Below, one piece after another: positions 1-8,900 of a stretch of 41,451 bases of DNA. Position 1 is the first letter of the stretch. Each line of letters opens with the position of its first letter. The notes under the pieces are model-generated. The model ran no database searches, was not told the origin of the DNA, and saw nothing but the letters and a program-made list of their open reading frames with translations. Origin of the DNA: an uncultured Ruminococcus sp. (GTDB taxonomy: Bacteria > Bacillota > Clostridia > Oscillospirales > CAG-272). Location: assembly GCA_902785485.1 (NCBI GenBank), contig CACZZA010000012.1:1-41451 (forward strand), given 5' to 3'. The translations under genes and the position numbers were made by a program.

Positions 1-51
1 ACCGAACCATTTTTCTACAATGGGATCCTTGCTGTATTGATTCGCACCATT

Positions 52-89
52 AAAAAAACACGTCTGAGATAACTCAGGCGTGTTTTTTT
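52..89. terminator. bidirectional intrinsic terminator
   Basis: An 11-bp stem (58-68 paired with 73-83, one G-T pair, loop ATAA) is flanked by seven A on the left and seven T on the right, so it can terminate transcription from either direction. It lies two bases beyond the amidase stop and closes the late minus-strand operon. The plus-strand polarity has no obvious client in the integrated state. In a circularised phage genome the integrase transcript would run into it from the left. Bases 1-51 hold no gene I can support. Confidence 0.85.
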
Positions 90-90
90 A

Positions 91-1032
91 TCATTTCATA
101 AGCTGATTGACTCTTGCCTGGACGGCTCCGTAGTCATATCCGGCGTCCTTAAGACGCTTTTTGCGGTCTGCTCCGTTGCCCCAAAGACCGCGGATGACTT
201 CGCGCGCAAGCTCGTCGACGGTCTTCTTCGGCGCGGCAGGCTCGGCAGGTTCGGGAATAGTGTACGTGAAGCACGCATACCCTTTTGCCTTCAGCGCTTC
301 GGCAGTCTTTTCGGCGTTAGCCTTGACCTTGAACGCTCCGACCTGCACACGGTATATTCCTTTCTGCTCGACTATGTACGTCGCAAAGCCGTCCGCCTTC
401 AGTTTTCCTGCCATCTTCTCGGCGTTTGCCTTTTCTTTGAAGGCTCCGGTCTGTACGCGGTATATGACGTCTTCGTCCGTTTTCTCAGCCGGTGCCGGAG
501 CGGGCGAGAGCTTCGCGTTGACCAGCTGGGCGATTTCGGGCATACGGCTCTCGAGATACGGTCCCGGGCAGGCTGTCGCCTGAAACCACTTATGCAGAGT
601 CATGTTTCCGGTCTTGTCGCCGGTCCAGTTGAGCTTGTCGATACCGTTGCGTTTGCAGATGTCGGCGCAAAGTCTGATCAGAGATGCAAACGCCGCGTCA
701 GAAACGTGCCATGTAGGAGCGAGTTCGTCGTTTGCGACCTCTATCGTTATCGCACGGTTATCGTTTTCAGCGTTGCCGGAAGTCCATGCGCGAATCTCTT
801 CCGGGACGAACAGAGCGATATTCCCGTTTGAGTCTATCCCGTAGTTCGAGGACGCCTGCCTTTCGGGTTTTGCAAACTGATTTCCGACCGCTTCGAGCGT
901 GTAGTTTCCCGCCATATGATGGATCGTGATCTTGTCAATTGCATGCGTACGCCCTTTGACGAGCTGACCGCCGACGTAATTGCCGCAGTTCGGAGATAGT
1001 TTAGTATGTGATATCAGCGTACTGTTACTCAT
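91..1032 (-). CDS. N-acetylmuramoyl-L-alanine amidase endolysin with two SPOR repeats and a CW_7 domain
   Basis: This is the phage endolysin, which cleaves the amide bond between MurNAc and the stem peptide to release progeny. The 313-residue product starts at the ATG at 1032, behind GGAGGATAATATCA. Residues about 30-165 form an Amidase_2 domain with candidate zinc ligands in IHHMAG (H38/H39), H147 and C155 (TLHKWFQATACPG). Two SPOR-like repeats follow (190-222 and 226-256; shared YRVQ-GAF motif), which by family bind denuded glycan. Residues 271-313 match the CW_7 (Cpl-7) wall-binding domain (VDELAREVI, GLWGNGADRK). The start overlaps the holin stop by 8 bases, so holin and lysin are translationally coupled. 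Having both SPOR and CW_7 is a double wall-targeting arrangement. No signal peptide is seen, consistent with holin-dependent release. Confidence 0.93.
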   Translation of the reverse strand: MSNSTLISHTKLSPNCGNYVGGQLVKGRTHAIDKITIHHMAGNYTLEAVGNQFAKPERQASSNYGIDSNGNIALFVPEEIRAWTSGNAENDNRAITIEVANDELAPTWHVSDAAFASLIRLCADICKRNGIDKLNWTGDKTGNMTLHKWFQATACPGPYLESRMPEIAQLVNAKLSPAPAPAEKTDEDVIYRVQTGAFKEKANAEKMAGKLKADGFATYIVEQKGIYRVQVGAFKVKANAEKTAEALKAKGYACFTYTIPEPAEPAAPKKTVDELAREVIRGLWGNGADRKKRLKDAGYDYGAVQARVNQLMK

Positions 1033-1270
1033 TGATATTATCCTCCTGTTCCTGATACTGTGCGTTGTTGCTCTGCCTCGCCTCATCGATCATTCCCTCT
1101 CCAATGATATAGGATATAACCGACGCGCCGGAAATGACTATCGAAACGATCTGCGTCACGGTGTCTTCGGATACACCGAACGCCAGGAGCAGAGGACCGA
1201 CAAAGCCGGCAATCGCCGCCCAGAGTTTGCGCGAACTGAGCTTTCGTTTCCAGTTGATTTTGTTATCCAT
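1025..1270 (-). CDS. phage holin (phiLC3-like)
   Basis: An 81-residue protein opening with INWKRKLSSRKLWAAI, characteristic of the phiLC3-type holin family. There are two hydrophobic segments, about 16-32 and 38-57, and a charged hydrophilic tail. Holins assemble in the cytoplasmic membrane and set the time of lysis by letting the endolysin out. The ribosome binding site AAAGGAG lies upstream of the ATG. The gene overlaps the XhlA-like gene upstream by 8 bases and the amidase downstream by 8 bases, giving a compact three-gene lysis cassette. Confidence 0.85.
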   Translation of the reverse strand: MDNKINWKRKLSSRKLWAAIAGFVGPLLLAFGVSEDTVTQIVSIVISGASVISYIIGEGMIDEARQSNNAQYQEQEDNINE

Positions 1271-1526
1271 GGCTTTTTTCTCCTTTTATATTATTCTTTT
1301 CGAGATCACTTATCCTGTGATTTGCGACGCTAACCGTCTCGTTCATTACCGCAACGGCTTTTTCCAGCTTGTACGTCCTGTCGATAAGATTGTTGTGCTT
1401 GTCGACCTTTTTTTCAAGCTGTTCTATCCGGTAGACCGTCAGCTTGTTTGCGGCGAGGATGCCTCCGAGCGTTCCGAGCGCCGTCCCGGCGAGCGAGATC
1501 AGCGCGACTATGATGACGTCTGACAT
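1263..1526 (-). CDS. XhlA-like membrane-anchored coiled-coil protein of the lysis cassette
   Basis: An 87-residue protein with an N-terminal transmembrane segment (about 3-26) followed by a charged helical region with the phrase YRIEQLEKKVDKHN and later VANHRISDLEKN. This pattern is typical of phage haemolysin XhlA-type proteins, which sit just upstream of holins in Firmicutes phages and may help holin function. The start is preceded by GAGGTGATCCT. It overlaps the holin start by 8 bases. The function is by family resemblance and position only. Confidence 0.75.
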   Translation of the reverse strand: MSDVIIVALISLAGTALGTLGGILAANKLTVYRIEQLEKKVDKHNNLIDRTYKLEKAVAVMNETVSVANHRISDLEKNNIKGEKSHG

Positions 1527-1535
1527 AGGATCACC

Positions 1536-2894
1536 TCACAGACAGAACATCGGAAGGATGTATGCGGGATACCCGTTTGAGTGCGCTACACTCGGAGAAT
1601 AGTTATACTGCCCCTTACTCTGATTGTACGACATGATCACGCTGTTGTTGTAGTCGCTGTCGTCTCCGACGCGGAATGAGTTGTCCGAAAGATTGTTCAA
1701 GGGAGTATATGTGTTCGACACGGGAGGAAGCTTCGGATTTACGTACTGTGCCGCCGCGGACCTCAGCCACAGGCGCGAATATACTATGTTAGATCCCGCT
1801 GTATATCCTTCCGCAAGCTCCGGAGTCACTATGATCTTCGATTCTCCGAGTCGGAACAGCTCGTACTGCTCGCCCTCTTTGTTAGGAGAAAGAACGACCT
1901 CGCTGAACAGTTCGAATTCGGATGGCAGGAATACCTTATCTTCCGTCACGAGCCACTGCGTATATCTGTTGGAGTGCCTGTAATACTGCGCCGTATATTT
2001 GACTACGGGCTGAACGAACGGGGCAAACTCGGGAAAATAGTCGAGGACCTTCTGAAGATTGCTTCTGTATGCGGTATTCGATTCGTAGTTTTTCGTATAC
2101 TTGTTCGACCTTTCGTAATAGCCGTTGCTATCGACCATTCCGGCTATCTTCGGCAGAAAGACGCCGACCTTGTCGTTGCCTGTCCTCTCGCGCGACGCTC
2201 CGCACATCAGAGTCAGTCCCGCCTTCTGCTTTCCGTACTCCGACTTGTTGACGACGTTGTCGTGATTGAATCCGGAGATGGAAAGGTATGCAGTTTCCTC
2301 GGACTCGGCGTACGTAATGCTCAGAAAACAGGTTCCGCCAGCATATAAATCAAAAGAAAGATCAGTTACCGGATTACCGTGCCAGATTTCACGACCGTCT
2401 TTATATATGTCACCAAACCAGTCTTCTTCTCCCATACCCCATTGGAAAAGATACTCGCCGCTTTCGTTTATTCCTGTCATATCGAAGAATTGTTTTACAT
2501 TTTCCAAGCCTCCTATGGATGATTCATCAGCATCCCACGTAACCGAACATTTTGAATAGTCCGGCACCTCTATCGTTTTCACCCGATAGTCCCCAACGCT
2601 CCAGTATTTCGACGGATCGTCGTTTTTCGCGATCCACGCGATCTGTTCGGGCGTCGCATCTGCGAACGGCGGGACCACTCTTCCGGAAAAAAGACCGCTC
2701 TCCTCCATCGGATCGACGTAACTGCCGCCCGCCGAAGGTCTCTTCCCGTAGTCTGTCGCCGCGGCGTTCGCCTCGATCAGCGCCGCGACCTCGTCGGGAA
2801 CGGTTTGTTCCGTCCCCGCGGGATATACGTACGTCACGCCGTTGATCGTGCATTTGTACGGACTCATGAACGTGGGTATCATAACAGTTTTCAT
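1536..2894 (-). CDS. putative receptor-binding protein with C-terminal DUF6273 (C-type-lectin-like) domain
   Basis: A 452-residue late protein located between the giant virion protein and the lysis cassette, the usual place for a tail appendage. Residues 10-50 (INGVTYVYPAGTEQTVPDE) resemble a short motif also present in the 82-residue gene next to the capsid gene. The C-terminal part (about 310-452) has DUF6273 hallmarks: KVFLPSEFELF, a GEQYELF stretch, WLRSA at about 387, and a Tyr/Asn-rich end finishing LPMFCL. DUF6273 is related to the formylglycine-generating/C-type-lectin fold used by many phage adhesins. The middle (about 110-300) is unassigned and more AT-rich. RBS: AAAGGAG. No reverse transcriptase or template repeat is present in the window, so nothing indicates retroelement diversification. 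Confidence 0.6.
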   Translation of the reverse strand: MKTVMIPTFMSPYKCTINGVTYVYPAGTEQTVPDEVAALIEANAAATDYGKRPSAGGSYVDPMEESGLFSGRVVPPFADATPEQIAWIAKNDDPSKYWSVGDYRVKTIEVPDYSKCSVTWDADESSIGGLENVKQFFDMTGINESGEYLFQWGMGEEDWFGDIYKDGREIWHGNPVTDLSFDLYAGGTCFLSITYAESEETAYLSISGFNHDNVVNKSEYGKQKAGLTLMCGASRERTGNDKVGVFLPKIAGMVDSNGYYERSNKYTKNYESNTAYRSNLQKVLDYFPEFAPFVQPVVKYTAQYYRHSNRYTQWLVTEDKVFLPSEFELFSEVVLSPNKEGEQYELFRLGESKIIVTPELAEGYTAGSNIVYSRLWLRSAAAQYVNPKLPPVSNTYTPLNNLSDNSFRVGDDSDYNNSVIMSYNQSKGQYNYSPSVAHSNGYPAYILPMFCL

Positions 2895-2936
2895 AGTATT
2901 GTTCTCCTTTGTTTTTCTTCACTTCGAGTATAACAA

Positions 2937-2972
2937 AGGCGCGGGGTCGTTTTCTAACCCCGCGCCGATGTT
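2937..2972. terminator. strong GC hairpin between the giant gene and the receptor-binding gene
   Basis: A 10-bp stem (GGCGCGGGGT paired with ACCCCGCGCC, about 2939-2968) has a T-run on the plus-strand side (2971-2977) and only a weak T-rich stretch on the minus-strand side. Minus-strand transcription passes through it, so it may act as a partial terminator or an RNA-stability element between the giant virion gene and the adhesin gene. The 10-mer GGGTTAGAAA (minus strand, 2951-2960) lies in its loop and stem. Confidence 0.6.
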
Positions 2973-2981
2973 TTTTTGATT

Positions 2982-5900
2982 TTATTTCAGCCAGCCCTGG
3001 CACGTCTTCGATACGTCGTCGTAAAGTCCCGTCTGATACAGGAGCTGACGGATCTCGCGCATACGACCGGAGTCCTGTTCCCTGACTCTTTTGCCGTCCT
3101 TGTCAAGGCCGGCGGCTTCCCGGTACAGCGGCTTCCAGTACGACGTCACCGTCGACTTGACGGAAGTTTTGAAGTCCTTTTTCGTCTTGCCGTTTTTCTT
3201 CGCCGTATCAAGAAGATCCATGTACACATTCTTGAATGTGTCGTAGTCTCCCGCCTCGAGCGCGTTATTGAGGTCGTCCTTCTTATAGTAAGAACTGATC
3301 AGCTCCGGCGAGTCTTCGGTCTCGGGCGGTACGTAGCCGGCTATCTTCCCGCTCACCCAGTCGGCGTCATATCCGCGGTCGACGAGCTTGTCAGCGTTTC
3401 CTTCGCGGATCGCCTTTTCGACCTCCGTCCTTTCCGTGTTGATCGCACGGATGACGTCGTCGAGCGAGAAGTGCTTTTCGCTCTCGATCTCTCTTGTTAT
3501 CCGTACACGCTCGTTGACGTTTTTGTCGATATCCGCCATAGCCGCGGCGTAGATCCTGCTGTCATGATCCCGCAGAGCCTTTCGCACCGCCGTCGAATAC
3601 GTGCTGTCGGAAGCGTAGCCCTCGCGGAAACGCCTGAGCTGTTCTTCGTCCCCGTTGACGAGCGCGTCGTATATCTGCTTGCTCTTGTCGTCCTCGTCGA
3701 TTTGGAAGAATATAGGCAAGGCTCCGTTGACTCCGGAGATAAGCGCCCTCTTCACGCCGGAAGACGTCGTTCCGTACCCCTTTTCGTTGTTTTCGATCGT
3801 CTGTTTTACCGTTCTGATGATTGAAGAAACGTCCCTTGCAAAGTTGTTTACCGGTATTCCCGTCAGCTTGGTTATCTCTGCGCCCATCGTGATATAGTCC
3901 TCGACTTTGCCGCTTTTTGTCGCCTTGAGGATTCGGTCGACTATTCCTTCGAATACCGACATATCGGTCCTTGCGACGTCGTACCCCTGCGCTATAGACC
4001 AAACGTCCTTGACGTAAGGAAGATAATTCGCGGGGTTCGCGTCCGAAAGCAGATCCGACGTCAGATGCTCGAGCCACTTTTCAAAGTACGACTGATCCTC
4101 GTCCTTGTCGCGGAGAGCGGAGACCAGAGCTTTCAAAGCGTCGTTCAGAAGAGTCGATATCAGAATGGCGCGAAGTGTGTTTCCGGCGAATCTCATATTG
4201 CCTTTTTTCCCTTGAAGGGCAGCCTCGACCGCCATATTCAGCATCGTGGTCGGCTCCGACATAAACGCAGACGCCATTTGATTCAGCGAATTTTTCGACC
4301 GCATCATCCCGCTTCTTGACAGCGTCGAGTCGTATACCTGAGTCGCGCGCATCGCCTTTGTGAAGATCTCGCTCGCCCTCTTTTTGACTTCCTCGCTGTT
4401 CCGCGACGCCTTCAGCTCGTGAGCCGCCATATTCTTCGCCGCCTCCCACATATAGCACCAGGTGATACGGTCGGCGATCTCGGCGCCCTTGCCGGTCGCG
4501 TCTTCGATCTTGTCCCAGAAGCTTTTCTTTCCTTCGCTCAGCAGCTCGCGCGCGGTACGCCCGGTCCCTATATCCATTGAGCCCATTTCCTTCATTATCG
4601 CAATGGGACAGTATTCCTTGCACTCGTTCCACGTCTTCGAAGACATTTTCGGCAGTGTGAGGAAATACCGCGCCGGAATGTATACGAACGCCCGGGGGAA
4701 CGACGTCGGCTGCTGGATGATGACGGACAGGTTCGCAAAGACCGCCGCCTTTTTGAACCTTCCGACCGTGCCGCTCAAAGCCGCCTGATCCGTCTGCCCT
4801 CCGCCGTTAATATCCTTCAGCAGAGCTTCGATATACTTTGTCGCCGCCTCCGAATGCGCCTTTGTCATCGCCGCCTCGACCGATGTAGTGCCCAGCGTAG
4901 AAACAGACGAGTAATTGTATACCTTCGTCAGGTCGTCAACGGCGCGCGAGAACGCGTTGTAGGTCGACATCTTTTCAACGTGGTCTCCCCAGACGTTGAG
5001 AAAGTCGTCAAGCACTATCGGACTTGTCGCGTCTGGTTTGAGCGCCTTTGTAAAGCTTCCGTTCGTGATCTGCTTCATCCCGCCGTCCGTCTCCGGATTG
5101 AATTCATGCCAATACTTCGACGTTTTCAGCGGGAAATAGAACTTTTCCTTGAACATCTTGTAGCCGTACATTTCAAGAAAGACCTCGTTGCCGAGCTTCG
5201 CCATATCCTCCGACAGATATCTCTGCATATCGTCCACGAACGCCTTCTGCTCTGCGGTCAGCGTATCGGTGAAGTTTCTGACGTCTTCTTTCGTCATCCT
5301 GTAGGTGGTGGTATCGTTTATCTCGTACTTGACGAGTCCCTTTTTCTCCTTCACTATGACTTTTCCCGGGTTAAAGCCGCCGACCGAAAGATGCTCGTCC
5401 GCCTGGGCACGCTTCGAATACGCGTACAGAGACATTATCTGCCCGAGCGTAAGGTCGAAGTTCAGCCCCTCCGAGTTTCTGAACCTTTGCTGTTTTTCAA
5501 AGTCCCAACTGTTATACCCGTATTTCTCGGATATCTTGTTTTTGAACTCTACCCCATTGTTGACGTTGACGGCGTACTTTTCCTCGGCTTTCATCAGCTC
5601 GTCGAAGAATTCGTTCAGCGTGTCGGAGCCCATGATGTGGAAAAACGTCTCCGGCTTGAGGTTCATATACCCGAAGTTTCTGAGGAGCTTATGTACCGAG
5701 TTCATTTTGCTCCTGTCCTTGCCCTGCTCGCCGATCTCGCGTATGATCTGTTCACTACATCCGGATATGGTATTTTCCTTGCCCGCCTTGAAGGTCCTGT
5801 TCGCCCGGCTGACCATGGTCTTGATGGCGGCGAACATATCGTGTACCTCTTCGAGCTGAGCCGAAGTCATTTCCGAGAGCGGGGTCTTGTCGACGATATC

Positions 5901-8900
5901 CTTGACCGCGTCGATCTGATTCAGGACGTTTTCGTCGTACACGCCGTTGGAATCTTTGTCCTTCTTCACGTCCTCATACGCCGACTTGAGATTGATCACC
6001 ATCTGCCGCAGCTCTTTTATGCTCACCTGACGCATCTTTTGTTCGACCTCTCCGAGTCGCGAGAGCAGATTTGACGCGGTGCCCGCGACGCTTCTGAAAC
6101 GCTCGGCTTTCTCTTTTGCACCCTCTTCCGTTCCCTCTTTATCCACCGACTGGCTCTTTTTGTTCACCCAATCGATCAGATATTCGAGTTCATCCCTGAT
6201 TCCGTTACGGTCTATCTCGGCGTACGCGGTCCTGATGTCCACCCTGCGCTTTACCAGATCCTCCGCGCGCTCGAGAGATCTGCGCAGACGTGCGATATCA
6301 TCGTCGAGCGTTTCCTCCGAAAGCCGCAGCTCCGCTCTCTTGAGACTGTTTTCTGCCTTGACGTCAAGCTGTGTGTTGATAAGCTCAAGAGCTTCGACCA
6401 CTATTCCCTGAAGCGCGGTCGGAATATGGCTCGTTTTCGTCGGGTGCAGGATCATATTGTCAAGCTCGTTCACGATGCGGATGATCCTGTTCCGCAGCTC
6501 CGTCACTTTTCTGCCCTCTACGGCTTTCTTTCTCGCGTCGCGGTACTCGTCGACCCTCTCGCGGTAATACCTGTTCTGTCTCTCCCTCTCCGCGAGCACG
6601 GCGTCCTTGAGCTGCGCCCTCTGCTTCGCGGTCAGCTTCGCTTTTTCCCTCGCGTATACGGAGTCGAGCGCGGGACCGGATTCGAGACGCGTCAGCTGAT
6701 TATTGTAGATATCGAGCGCGTTCAGCAGTTTTTTCTTTTGCTCTTTCAGCTCGTTGATCCGCGCCGTATCCCGCTTGCCCTTGGCGAACATAAGGGGCGC
6801 CAGCTCTGCCGTCACCGTATCGAGCTGTCTTTCGGTCTCCGCGACCTCCGCGACCTTCGCTTTGTATTCCGCGAGCTTCTTCTTCTCAACGTCCGTCTTT
6901 GCCGAGCTCTCCGGAGCGTTTGCCAACAGCGCCCGCGACGAAAATACGTCGTACGGGTTCCGGCGTGAGTTTTTTTGCCCGGAAGTATTGACATTTTCGT
7001 CGGAATTGGGTATACTATTATCAGAAGCAGATGCGTTATAACCTGCGGCGATTGGTGCCGTACGTTCACTGGCGCTTTTGCTTCTGTTTTTTATTCTGAC
7101 GAGTTCTCCTTTTTTCAACTGATTTGATATATATTCGTTAAAATTATTTCTACCGAACACGGTAGCAACCTTGTTAATATCTATGAAAACTCTGTTATAC
7201 TGTCCCTTTTCATTGATATATACCGGAACGTTTATTGTATTACCGCTCGCGTCGGTTATTTTGGAAATCAGAAGAAAATAGTTTTCTCTTCTTGAAGGAT
7301 CAGTAGCAGTTTTTGTTCCTCTGTATGCGAGTTCCACGTCATCTAAACCGTCTATGACTTTCAAAAAGAGATCTTCTCCCAAACCGTGCCAGTGATCTTC
7401 CTGCGATTTATCGACGACAATACCGAGCTGACGCGCTTCGTCAGCCGTCAAAATGTTTTGACGAACATGAGAAGCATTCATCATCATAGGAAGGTTCTTC
7501 GCTCCTTTTTGAGAAGAAATGATAGACGGTGTGTTGTCAGTCAATGATATTTCGTCTCTGACGCTTATATCAGTGACCGCCTTGTGAACTTCATTTTTCG
7601 CATTCGGGGAAATTGAATAACTGACTCCGTTTTCCTCCGCAAACACCACGTCCTTGCGGTCGACGTCCGGGCGGGTTGCCCTGCGTTTGTCCTCGTCGTA
7701 GTCAAGGCGGCGCTGAACGTCCCGCGCTTCGATCTCGCCGGCAGTATTTTGATACTGCTCATACGCCGTCATTCCGTTCGTGATCTCGTTGTACCGTCTC
7801 TGATACTCCTCGAGTTCGCTTTCGCTCGCGGCGATCTCTTTTGCGTATTTTGAATTTGCCTTGAATTTTGCAATGTCCCGCCAATGCTGATCGAGGCTTT
7901 TCTTTTTCTCGACCACCTCTTGCATTGATTTTTTGACGTAGTCGTCGTAGCCTATATCCTTCAGCCAAAGGTCAAGGTTTTTCCGGGCGGACGATATGGT
8001 ATCGCTTATCTCCCGTCTCTGCTCGGACCAATAGTCTACGGAAGCGCCGCTTGCAAAGCCCTCTATGTACTGAATAGCGTGCTGTATCTCGTGTATCAGC
8101 GTTTCATTACGCTGTTTCGCGTCGATAAAGTCGGTATCCAATGCTATTGTGTTTGTTTTCGGATCAAAATGCCCGAGTTCCTTGTCTCCAAGCTCTTTTA
8201 TTGTTACCTTTACGTCCTCAAGCTGCGGATACGCTTCAAACAGTTCGGACCCGGAAACGATGTCGCCGAGCCTTGAAGGAGTCTTTTTCACTCCTTTAAG
8301 ATTTTCCGCCAGGACGCGAGCCTCGGTTTGTTCTTCCTCTGTCAATGTCCCGAGAATAGCCTTGTTATCCAGTTCGGCAAAGCGTCTGACGTCCGGATTT
8401 CTCGAGTTTTTCCCCGTAAAGTCAATACTCATCCCGCTGTCGTCGATCTCAAAGCGCCATTTTCCGTCCATTCCCTTGAACCAGCCTGTCCGTTTTCTGA
8501 TCTCTTCCGGGTCTGCGCCCTCTTTTTCAAGCGCTTCAGCCGTCTCGAGCGTGCCGACGTTCGCCGTTTTTGCAAGTCTGCCGCCGTAGGAGTTTTTCCT
8601 TCCTCCCGCGCTCTCGTTTTTGCCCCCGTTCTCGCGGTAGTTCCGCTCCGCGTCGGCAAAGGCGTCGGTGTAAAGCTCGACGAGCTTGTCGTACACCTCC
8701 TGCGGGAAGTTCGCGACGGCTCGGCCCGCGTAAGTCTCCGGCGTTGCGCCGTCGTACGCCTTGAGGAACGCCCGTATCTTTTCAATGATATTCTTGAAAA
8801 ACTGCTTGAGCTTTTGCCCGAACGACGGATCGCTCTTGTTTATCTCGCGGATCTTTGCAAGGATCTGATCGTACGCCGCCTGCTTTGTCATGATCGTTTC

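Noticed and set aside
1536..2894. Diversity-generating retroelement acting on the C-type-lectin-like adhesin.
   Set aside because: No reverse transcriptase, accessory gene or template repeat is present in the window.
4854..6074. Long plus-strand open frame (406 codons) antisense to the giant gene; similar long antisense frames elsewhere.
   Set aside because: It is a by-product of GC-rich codon use in the real gene; Arg/Leu/Val-rich with no domain and no ribosome site.
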